This document shows positions 36,061 through 46,500 of a stretch of 64,000 nt of DNA, piece by piece. The stretch lies in assembly GCA_017311185.1 (NCBI GenBank), contig JAESUZ010005532.1:548482-612481 (forward strand). The letters are read 5' to 3'. This DNA comes from Proteles cristata cristata. Taxonomy: Eukaryota > Chordata > Mammalia > Carnivora > Hyaenidae. Numbering within the stretch: position 1 is the stretch's first letter; every line of letters starts with the position of its first letter. Made by a program: the position numbers and the translations under genes. The notes beneath the pieces were generated by a model. It saw only the letters and a list, made by a program, of their open reading frames with translations, had not been told where the DNA came from and did no database searches.

Positions 36061-37657
36061 CAGTGGAGCCTCCTCACTGCTAGGAATTTTACGACCTTCC
36101 TCGGCGAATCCATTTCTCACTCTCCCAGATGACAGTTTCACCTCTTCTCCTGCTTCCCTGAGCCCCCTTTTCCCGCCTCACTTATTCCCTGCAAACACAG
36201 AGCAGGTGGAAGGGGAGCTGCAAACCCCGGTGCCACTGTGCCTTCTGGTCCTGCCGGTGCTGGCCCTCCGCTCAGACTTGGGGACGGCCCTGCCATCACC
36301 GCCCCGACACACCATCTGTCTCCCCTGCTCCCCTTGCTCTTTCCCATCCTCACGTCTTCAGGAAGCGTCCCCCACCCTCACTCTGCACACAGCTGCCGTC
36401 CCGATTCTCCACGGAGTCCCCAGAAAATTGTAGAAACTTTACTATAGACACCAGCTGTCTAGCTCCTCGCCTTGGGTGACTTCCTCGCAGGCACGTGTCC
36501 TCGCGCCGCCGGGAAGCCCTCCGTCTGGCCGCTGACGCTGGCCATGGCCCGCCCGCGCCCTCTCTGCAGGAGCTGTGTGGTCACCCAGGCTGGCGGCTCC
36601 CAGGGACGCCCGCTGGAGGCCTGACGGGGCTTCTGTGGCCTTGCGGCCCTTGGGCGGGGGTGGGGCTGCTGGGGGCGGGGTTTGTGGAACCTACCTGGGG
36701 GCTGTCATTACTGCGCTCACCTTGTCCCCGTCACCCTCCACCGTGTCCGCAGCCAGAAGGCTGTCGGATTGTGAGCGGAGCTGAGCGTCTGGGCCATAAC
36801 CATGTGAGCTGCCAATGGCGCGAACGACCCTGTTTCCCAGCCCCGAGCCAGGGCGCGTTCTAGAATGAGTGCCAGAGGGCCGAGGGCCGAGCCGGAACGG
36901 GCTGTGGTTAACCATCCACTACAGCGCCCGCCCTGCGTGTGCGGGCGGGTTACGGGCTGCGCCCTTGGCGCCTGGAGCGAGTCTGAGCTCACTGGGCCAC
37001 AGGAGCCACCGTGTCTCGCGGGCAGCAGGTGGTCACGGCAGTGAGGTGTCTGGAAGCCAGCGGGTCCCCCGGGAGGGACGGGGGCTGTGCCGGCCATGGG
37101 GCCACAGCTGCCAGCCTGTGGGGACCCGCGTGGGGACCAGAGCGCTTGGCGAGCCTTCCAGCAAACCGAGGCTCCTGGGGCGTCAGTGTGTCTGAGGCAC
37201 GATGGGGTGCGCAGGGGTGGTGCTGTGGCTGCCAGGGACCGCCCCCCTGCATAAACAGGCGGTGCCCTGGGAACCGAGGTCTGGGGGGGGGTGCCTCCCT
37301 GCCCCGCGGCCCGCAGCCTGACCTCAGGGCCACCCCCGTGGCCATCGTCCCGCCGTCCTGTGGAGGTGTCCTTTCTTGAAGCGCCCATGACGCTGGGGGT
37401 GTGAGCTCGCCGTGTTTGAGGCGCCTGCGCCTGGGCAAAGCAAGGGAGTAGGGTTGCCGGGGTCCCCGCCTGTGCCCTGCTCTGCCGCCCGGACGCAGCC
37501 TCAGCCTCGCTGCCTTCTGGAAACGGGCTGCGGCCACGGGGCAGGAAGCTGGGGCAGGTTTCCACGTCTCTGACAGGAAGAGCGTCGAAGGAGGGCAGGT
37601 CCGGCCTCTGGGCCCCTCAGAGACAAGCCAGATGGCACTTTAGGGGATCAAGAGACA

Positions 37658-37856
37658 GGGGCGCCTGCGTGGCTGTCGGTTAGGCGTCCGACTTCGGCTC
37701 AGGTCATGATCTCACGGTTTGTGGGTTCGAGCCCCGCGTCGGGCTCTGTGCTGACACCTCGGAGCCTGGAGCTGCTTCGGATTCTGTCTCCCTCTCTCGG
37801 CCCCTCCCCCCTCCCCTGCTCACACTCTGTCTCTCAAAAATGAATTAAAAAAAAAA
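37658..37856 (+). mobile_element. Carnivore SINE, plus orientation
   Basis: ggggcgcctgcgtggctgtc head, gggttcgagccccgcgtcgg, CT tract and ctctcaaaaatgaatt plus poly-A tail. No clear target-site duplication. Confidence 0.92.
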
Positions 37857-38211
37857 TAGACGGTTGGCCCAGTCGTGTGCTCTGTTGTGCTGTCCACCTC
37901 CTGGCTCTCAACCTCCCTGGGCCTCTGCTCCCCATCTGGCAAATGGGCTGATGCTTCCAGGCCCTTCTGCCGGCCTTGAACTCTGTGTGTAAGGACTTTA
38001 AACGCTGCCGGGGAGAATCGTTGCTTAGCAGGCGGCGTGATCCTGATCCAGTGACCGAGAAGGTTACGGTCATCTCCGCCTGCCCCAGCGTTAGGGACCG
38101 TCCCTGGCCCCTCTCCCGGGGCCCCGAGACCACAATTCTAGCAGCCTGTGTGTGTGTTCAGGGAAGAGTTGAATAATAGCTTCATAATAAGGCAAAAGCT
38201 GATTATATTCA

Positions 38212-38217
38212 TTTAAT
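38212..38217 (-). terminator. SORCS2: Candidate poly(A) signal ATTAAA for SORCS2
   Basis: First good hexamer downstream of the SORCS2 stop in an AT-rich setting. No strong GU-rich downstream element is obvious, so confidence is low. Confidence 0.3.
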
Positions 38218-39459
38218 ATGTTAAAAGCATCACAAATGATTGATTTTTAAAAAGGAAAAATAAGAAAGAATTTTTCGCATCCTTGTTACGTTACGTCCCA
38301 AGTATGGGCACAGCCCAGACCGCACCTCCCCCAGGCGCCCGGCCGCACACACCTGTGCAGCAAATTCGTGGAACCGCAATGTATAACCCGGGAACCCACA
38401 GACCTACTTGCGGATCTATATGGTTATGGGGATGGAAAAGTATACGGTTATGTCAGATGCCGCCTTATCCCCAGGCTCTGGGGTCCACACTCTCAAAATA
38501 CTCTGAATAGAAAGAATAACATAAAATACAAGAAAAACACAAATAACTAAGGGGAACAAAAACCTCACCCAAACAGCAGAGAGAATGAAGGTGAGTGGTC
38601 AAGGAAGGTCAGAGGGGTGGTCACCTGCAGGCACTGGTGAGCTGGGCGGGGGGAACTATGTCCAGGGGACTCATGCTGACCTTGACCTTGGCTCTGGGTG
38701 GTGCTGACAGGTGTCTGACCCTGTGTTTCTGATGCTCAATGGGGCGGGCAGGGTGGGGGTGGCCGGTGGGACACAGGGCTCCCTAAGGTGTGTCTGAAGG
38801 CTGCAAACAGGCTGGGGGGGGTGGTGGCAAAGGTCCAGAGAGTCCCAGTTGGGGATCCCATACCCCCTGTCCCTGGGCTCCAGCCCTTCCCCAGGGTGAC
38901 CTTGGGGGTGAGGGCTCAGGAGCCCCAGCAGGTGGGCAGGCGGCCTGGGGAGAAGGATGCCCCCACCACCTGGTGGGTGACACACAGGGACCCCTTCCTC
39001 CTCGTGGTCCCAAAGACCCTATTTGTGACACACAAAGACCGAGGGACTCCTGTGTGTGTGTGTGGGGGTGCTGTTGTGGGTGTGAGGGCTCATCTGGGGG
39101 TCTCCCCTGCCCCCCAGGCTTCAGACTGCACTCAACACCAGCCAGTGAGCTGCTAGCCCAGGCCCTGGGTCCCCACCTCCTAGGGGAGGACCCTGGGAGG
39201 CCGAGAGCCCTGCCTGGGACGGAAAGCTGGGGGCAGGGACGAGGAGGAGGGCGGGATGGGAGAGGGTGGAGGAGGGAGAATAAAGGAGGGGAGGAGGGCT
39301 GGAGGGAGGAGAATACTGACTTCTGGTTTCAAGGCAAAAGGTGAACCCCCCACCCCCACCCCGTATATTCACACGTAGACTTCGGCTAGCGTCCCTGATT
39401 CTAGGCATCTGTGACTGAGTGGACTCACTGCACCGGGGCACAGAGGGCTGGTCCCTGGG

Positions 39460-39545
39460 GCACCTCTGCCACTGTCTTGCTGTGTGACTTTGGTAAAGTC
39501 ACCCCCTCTCTGGGCCTCAATTTCTCCATCTTCAAAATGAAGGAG
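39460..39545 (+). mobile_element. MIR-type fragment
   Basis: cttgctgtgtgactttggtaa, then cctcaatttctccatcttc and aaaatgaagg, the classic MIR core. Confidence 0.65.
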
Positions 39546-40482
39546 GGGCACACTCCTAGGGGGCCCCTTCAGTTCTGCCATCTGGAACCCTCTTCTGGTC
39601 CCCGGCTCCTACCCGGGTTCGCCCAGCTGTAAGGAAGCACGGGGCCCTCCTTCTCCCGGGGGCCCCCGCCAGGCCCCGGGCCGAGGGGAGGCAGAGACCC
39701 CTGCGGGGTGGGGTGGGGTGGGGTGTGGAGCCTGCGGAGCCTGCCACCTGCTGGCTGGCTGCAGAAGTGCAGGCCCCGGGCCCCTGGGGGCAAAGCCTGT
39801 CCCTCTGGACCCCCCGGGGGGGCGGGGGGATGGAGGCAGAGGAGCCGAGCTGGGCACTAAAAGAAGGGACCCGAGAAGGGGGCTCTGACAAAGCAACCCA
39901 GATGGCTGCTGCCTGACCACAGGGCGGAAAGCTGAACCCCCACCCCCGGAACGCAAACGGCTACCTAAAGAGGTATTTACATTATCTGCAGTTTAGAAAG
40001 AGGCGGACGGCGGAGCGTTAGGAGGCCGGGGCAGGGGTGGGGTCTGGGTCACAGGCTTTCTGGACTGTGCAGGGGCGGCCCCCGCAGAGGGAGGCCCTGC
40101 AGGTAGGAGCCGCCCTCCTCGGGGTTACGAAGAAGACAGACAGCAGGGCTCCGGGGTCCCCGTGCGGGGACAGGGGCCCCGGGGCAGAGTGACGGGCAGC
40201 GCACCTCCCCGTCTCCAGGGTGGCCGGGCCTCGGGCGTGGAGCCGCCGGAGCAGCCACGCGGGGTCCGGGGACAGAGAAGTGCCCAGTCGGGCTGGGAGC
40301 GGCGGTGGCGCCGTGGGCCTGGTGTCCGGGGGGTCGGGGGTCCGGCCCCCCCGTGCGGGCGTGAGCTGAGGGGAGGGGGCATCTGTCGCTGGAGGAGGCG
40401 GCGCGCCCGCAGGTCTCCGAGGGGCCGCGGGTCCCAGCACCGGCGCGGAGGAGCGTGTCCGGGGCGCGGGCCGCAGGGGACA

Positions 40483-40547
40483 TCAGCTCACCAGGTAGCT
40501 GTGCATCTCTCGGGAGTTGATGCTCAGGACCACGCCAGAGTGGTTCC
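40483..40547 (-). CDS. SORCS2: SORCS2 terminal coding exon and stop
   Basis: Completes a Gly, then [20 protein letters not shown] and TGA (40485-40483). The acceptor is tgcttcccag. The sequence matches the conserved SORCS2 C-terminus. Confidence 0.96.
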
Positions 40548-43500
40548 CTGGGAAGCAGACACGGCACCCGTGAGCACGCCCCCGCCCCCGCAGAGGGCGC
40601 GGGGGGCCTGCGGGGCCTCCATGCGGGGCGCCTCCCGCGGTTCCTCCTGCCGTGCGGGCGGTGCCTGGATGCGGGGCAGTGGGGGTCTCCCCGCGTCCTG
40701 GGTGTGTCGCAGGGTGGGCTCCCCGGCGCCGTCCCCAGCAGCGGGCCCCGCAGGCCTCGGGAGGGGAGGCCAAGGCCGGCGGGCACGCGCCGCCACGCCC
40801 ACTGACCTGCACCGGGGCGGCCGGCCTGCGGCAGCAGGGGCACGCGGGAGGGCAGCGCCCCCTCCTGGCAGCGGGCGCTGTGGGGCGCGGCGCGAGCAGA
40901 GGAGAGAGAAGGGGCGCGGTGACTCAGATCGCAGGCCTCTGGGGGGGGGGGGTCCTGCTGCGTCACGTGACCAGGGGACGGAGGCCCCGCCCCGTGGGGG
41001 AGGGGAGGGGGCCACCCTGGAGCTGCCAGCGAGCCGCTCCCGCCACGTCCTGGGGGGTCCGGTGCTCAGGGAGAGGGTGGCTGGGGTCTGGGGGCTCACG
41101 AGCCCGACTTGCTGGGCGAGACCCTCATCGGGTCCGTCACCTTGTGGCTTTGGCTAGGCCCCCCGGGGGAAATGCACCTGGCGCATACTAAGTGCTCCCT
41201 TAAAATAACCTGCGAGTAGTCTGCTCTGAATTCTTCTTCAGGAGCGTGACAGCAGACACACGCCACAGGCAGGCGACCAGAGCCCGGGTCTTCCCGGGAC
41301 ACCCGCGCCCTCCGTCCAAGCTTGGGAAGCCCTGGGCCGCTCCCGGACTCTGCAGGTGACGGCTCGCAGGCCACCTGCGGCAGGTGGGGACGGGCTATGT
41401 GGGAGGCAGCCGAGCCCCTGGCGGGGTCTGTGGGGCGGCGCAGGGGTGCACCCCCAGCCTGGGGGTTGCGGTGGGGGGAACAGAGGGCACAGGCTTCGGA
41501 GCCGAGGAGCTGGGCTCAAATCCAGTTCTTATCAGCTAAGCGACCGCTCTGATACTCAGCTATTTTATCTGCCAAATGGCCACGCTGCTGGGGCTGCCTC
41601 ACCCAGGTCCCTCAGCCCCGGCCGGGGCCAGGGCTCAGGACACGGAGCTGTCCCCCGTCCTAGGAAGGGGCGGGGCAGCGCTCCTGGGGACCACGGCTCC
41701 GCTGGCAGATGTGGGAGATGACTGGCCGTCCCACAGACGGGCCCCTGCGGCGGACGGGGGAAGGAGAAGGCGGGGGTCGCCTCCCCGGCCACTCTACGCG
41801 GAAACTGAAAGACACAGGCTTAGGGGGCTGGCCAGCCTGGGTTTGGATGCGACGTCAGCCACCTGTGTGCTGAGCCACCTGGGTGAATGACTTCACCTCT
41901 CGGAGCCCCGTCTTCAACCACTTAAAAAGTGGGACACCGATTTCCGCCTGTCCCAGCTCTGAAGGGCAGGACAGACACGGCAGGAGAGGACAGGGTGTCA
42001 GCCTGTGGTGACAGCGACACCCTCGGGGCATCTTCCCGGCAGATGTGCTGTGGCTGCTGGCCTGGGGGACGCGGGGGCCGGCCACCGAGAGCGGGGGCAC
42101 AGACGGGAGCTGCTGAAGGCCCGAGCCAAGCGCCCAAGGCCGACAGGGAGCCTGGAGGGGACTCCACGCCAGCACCAGGCAGGCAGAAGCGGGGAGAGCC
42201 GTGCGCCACGGCCGGTGACGGGCCTCCCCGCCAGGCATGGCCAGGCGCCCGGGACACCGCCGGAGCCAGAGCACTTTGTAAGCTGTGACGTGCAGGGCAC
42301 TGGCGGCGGTGCCCGTGTGCACATGCCGCCAAATCCTCATTTCCAGTGAACAGGACGGCCGGGGGCACCGGGGGGCACCGGGGAGAGGCCACCGACGTCC
42401 CGAGAATAGTCGGCTTCCCCGAGGGGCCCCCCCACCGGGGCTGGACCGGGTGCTCGGGCTGCCAGACGTGGTGCCCACTGCCCCCGGGCCGCTGATTTAA
42501 TCTCCAGTCATCCCCTCCTCGGGTGGCGGGGACACGGAGCCACCGACCCTGGCCCTGGGTCCTGAGTGCTTAGCTGGCCAGAGGCAGGGGCCTGCAGGGG
42601 GGTGGGGAGGCGGGTTTTCGGGACGGGCGTTACCTAGAGTCTGCGAGTCGAGATCACATCTATAAACTCCTCACCCTGGATGGCGCTCTGGACGCCCTGG
42701 CTGTGGCTCACGGGGCTCGTCATCTCCTGCTCCTTCTCATTGTGCATCTGGGCGTACACGGTCCTGCCGGGGCGTTTCCTGCGGAGCAGAGGCGGGGCTC
42801 AGGGCGCGGCCCAGGCCATCTGCCCCCAGCGGCCCCCAGACGGCTGGGCCCCGGAGGATTCTCGAGAGTGGTGCAGACAGTGCTTCTGTGTCTCATCTCC
42901 TGCCCTATCTCTGCCTCGAACCACCGCCTCCAGGAAGCCCTCCCTCCTGTGAGCTCTGCAGCCCTGGACTCCCCTCTGCCCCAGGGCACGGGTGCTCAAG
43001 GTCTGTCTCCCTTGGGACCTACACTGAGGTCATATTGCAGCTGGGGGGGGGTATCTTACTGTCCTGTAGCCCCCCGTCATCTGGCGTCTCCAGGACAGCA
43101 GGGTCCTGGGCTGACTGGGTTGGTGGGACATGCATTCCCGGGAGACCCAGGACGCTGACCTGGCTCTGAGAGGCTCCTGCCGAGTCCTGCCCGGTCCCAG
43201 GACTGTGCTCGCTCCATTTCCTGTCCCTCCAGGGCCAAAGGGGGAGGAGACTGTGGGCACGGCCCCTTCTGCCTCAGCTGGGCCTCGGCTCAGGCTCCCC
43301 CGGCCAGGCTCCTTCATGTTCAATGTCTAGTTAGCCTGAGCGAAACCCGGGAGGGGCCCGTGGTCCCGGGAAAGAGCCCGGGGTCCGAGCAGAAGAGCCC
43401 GCGGTCAGAGGGGAAGAGCAGGCTCTCTCAGACCCCGCTGCCCAAGCCCCGCCCATTCTGTAGGAATGCCCGGATGGCAGGTGCACCTTCAGGCCTCCGG

Positions 43501-46500
43501 GCTGGGCCAGACCCTGTGACTGGTTCTGTCCACTGAGGGTGAATAAAGGTGGCACATGTCGCCTCCAGGCTGAAACACTTAAGGTGTGACTTGGTCCTTC
43601 CAGAACTCTCTTCCCCCTGCTGGGCCTCCTGCATCTGGAAATGGCCCTGCCCCCAAGCCACTCCCGGAAGCTAGCCCCTCCCAGCCCCAGGGGACAGCAC
43701 TGTCGAGAAGTCAGCCTTCGGTGACCGTGAGCCCCTGAGCTGCCGGGGCTGTTTGTTACGGAGCTGAGCCCAGCCTACACTGACTGCTATACCGCCAGGA
43801 GCTGAGCCAGCTCCCTGGACCCCCACAGGCTGTGTCGGAGCCTCAGGCCTCAGGACCAGCGAGGCTGCCCAGCACCAGTCTGCTCGGCTCGCCCTCCTTG
43901 CTGGGCTGGTGCGCTGAGGGGGGACACCCGCCCCCCCAACTCTTCGCTGTTTCCATGGCAACCCCACGCTCATGGTGAGTTCAGGAAGAGCCCTCAGGGT
44001 GCCAGGCAGTGGGCCGGCACCTCACCCCTGAGTGGGGCACCTTCGGGGCCCTCCCGGGGCCCTCTGTCCTCCTCCCATCCCCATCCTCTGGGGACCCTTA
44101 TGTCGAGCTGTTTGTGGAGCTATCTGGTCCTCAGGGGGGTCTGAGGAACACAGTTAATGAGGCCGGAATTCTGTCCCTCCCGTGGCCTTGACCCACCAAC
44201 CCTGCCCTGGACAAAGTCCACATGACACCCACATCCATGCTGACATCCAAGGGGAAAGAGAAATGGGTGGGGGGGCACCCAGCCGCTGGCCTCCTGCGGC
44301 TCCAGCTCAGAGAGGTGCCCTGCTGCCGTCCCTGCAGCCTGACACTCATCCCCCCGCCCACCCCCACCCCCGTCTCGGGCCAGGGGTCGGAGGTCCTGCC
44401 CCTCCCCCTCTCCCCTCCATTCCTCCTCCTTCCTCTCACCTCTTTCTTCCCCTCTTCCCCCCCTCCTCTGCCTCTTCCTCCTTCTCATTCTCTTCTTTTC
44501 CTCCTCCCCATCCCTCACCCCCTCCTTCTCAGTCCCCTCCCACAGATGAGGAAGTCGAGGCAGGCCCCCAGGGCGATCCCGGGAGCCCACGCACAGCAGG
44601 AGAGACTTGCAAGTCTCTCCTTTTTCATTTAATCTCTGCAAATACACAGGACGGCAGACCCCCGCTCCCCCATGAGCGGCAGAGGGGGGCTGGCAGGATG
44701 CTTGCTCTTCACATGCTTGGGAGAACTAGTGCGCCCTTTCCACAGATCTGGAAGTCGAGGCTCTGAGCAAGTCCCACCTGGCCTGGCCGTACCTCCATGG
44801 CCCGTCTTTGGGGGAACTTAAGCACTGCAGCCCTTGGCACAGTGGGGGACAATGAGAAGGGGGCGGTGGGGGGAGCAGGGATGCCCTTTCACTGGGGGGG
44901 CAGATGCTGGAAGGCAGCCCTGTGTGCCTCCAGGTAAGTACCAGGACCCTCCCGGCGGAGCCTCGACTGTTCTGTGTGCAGCCTGGTACCCGTGTGGACG
45001 GTGGGCCCGGGGCCAGCACCACGGACAGCGGGCGGCAGGCGGCCTTGAGGCCAAGAGCAGACAGACTCTGACCACGAAATCACAGGGACCATCAGAATAA
45101 AGTGGGCAGCTCTCCACGTGGCCCCACATCACACCGTGGAGGCAGAGGGGGCGTGAACCTGCCTCTCAAGGGGTCAAGTGCATCTGTCATCCACCTGAAG
45201 ACTCAGGGGGGCCCAGGAGGGGCCCTGGCCAGCAGGGCCACCTCTCAGCCCCAGCCCGGAGTTACAGTCCCTGGGGCTTTGCCGGTACCTGCTTTAACCT
45301 GGCCCTGACTCGGGGTACGGAGGGGCCCTGGCTTTAGCCCCTGAAATCCTGGTCTCGGATGCCACTTCCCAGCTGTGACAAATCCCACGTTCAGAGCGGC
45401 TGTGGGGGTCGAGCCATGTCATCCGGGCTGTGGGAAGGGAGCAGACAGGGAGGAGGTGGCATTCCTGACCCGGGCACCTGGCAGAGGGCTGTGTCCTTCA
45501 TCCACAGGGGGCTTTTCGGGGCCAGGATCTTGAGTTCGATTTGAATTTGAGGTGCCATGGGGGGGGACACCCAGGTGGACCTGTCCACCAGAAACCAGTG
45601 CCTCTACGAGCCTACAAACCAAGAAAGGCCACAGCCCGTTCTGTGTTCTGGCCTCTCTCTGCAGTGAGCTCCTACTCATCCTTCAGAATCCCCACTCAGA
45701 AATCCCCTCCTCAGGGAAGTCCTCCCAGATTCTCCAGACCAGCTCACACGCTCAGAGCACCTCAGGCTGCCCGTTCAGTTGGAGCCAAACAATGTAGCTG
45801 ATGACCCACAAGGAGGAGCGGGCATACGTGATTACGACTTACATAAAAGACCAACCAAATGAAACGGAGCTGGGAAGGGTCTGGAGAGCGGTGAGTGGGG
45901 CCCAGGGCCTGGGGAAGGCGGGGCTGGAGGAGGGACCCTCGGCCTCCCAGGAGCATGAAGGGAAGGGTCAGTACGTCTCGGACGGTCCCGAAGGGCGGCC
46001 GAGGCCGCTGGTCCTGAACCAGCAAGTCAGGAGAAGCAATGAGTCACATCTCGAAGCTGCCTTCTGAAGAGTGTCTGGTGACACGCCTGGCTCATTCTCA
46101 GTCCAGAATCCAGGGGGTTCAGTGTCTCCGGCCCCCCAGGGCGGCGAGGAGCCCAGCGTGGGGGTTATTAAACCCATTTTACAGAGGGGCAGCAGGCCCA
46201 GAAGGGAGGAGAGTCCCAGGAGCCCCCACTGAGCCTTGCACAGAACGCTTGTGACCCCTCAGCCTCAGCAGGGCCCCCCAGGGGTGCAGGGGTGGTGAGT
46301 GCCGGGGGGAGTCGGGGCGAGCCTGGCTCAGACCCCCCTTCTCTGCTCACCTTCTCAGCTGTGAGGCCCTGGGCGCACTGCATACCCTCTCTGAGCCCAG
46401 ACTTCCTCATCTGTAAAATGGACGGGGCCTCCCTCCACGGGAGGTGGGGCTGAGGGAGATGAGGCCGCGATGCCGGCAGACAGGAGGCGGGGGTGGAAGA

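Larger units (their letters stand above)
29786..38211. other. Intergenic region between AFAP1 and SORCS2 3' ends
   Basis: CpG-rich, high-GC sequence with many chance open frames in all frames. It contains a small duplication (30615-30670), a G-rich minisatellite (32650-32935), a possible ancient repeat (35735-36060), and SINEs at 34691-34899 and 37658-37856. No exon, promoter or RNA gene is recognisable. Confidence 0.7.
38212..40482 (-). other. SORCS2: Probable SORCS2 3' untranslated region (end uncertain)
   Basis: The exon carrying the stop runs on into sequence without coding structure. Candidate minus-strand poly(A) hexamers are ATTAAA (38217-38212), AATAAA (35334-35329) and AATAAA (34931-34926). 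The first lies in an AT-rich island and gives a 2.3 kb UTR. The purine-rich stretch at 39235-39315 and a MIR fragment at 39460-39545 fall inside. Transcript data are needed to set the end. Confidence 0.4.

Noticed and set aside
39273..39283. AATAAA on the + strand inside a purine-rich tract
   Set aside because: No + strand gene ends here; chance occurrence downstream of the AFAP1 end and antisense to SORCS2.
40049..40966. 305-codon open frame on the - strand over the last SORCS2 exon
   Set aside because: Wrong frame relative to SORCS2 and low-complexity; the true exon is the short 40483-40547 segment.
40162..41157. 331-codon open frame on the + strand
   Set aside because: Arg/Gly/Pro-rich translation of CpG-rich DNA across a SORCS2 exon in antisense; no domain, no exon logic. 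A chance frame in GC-rich sequence.
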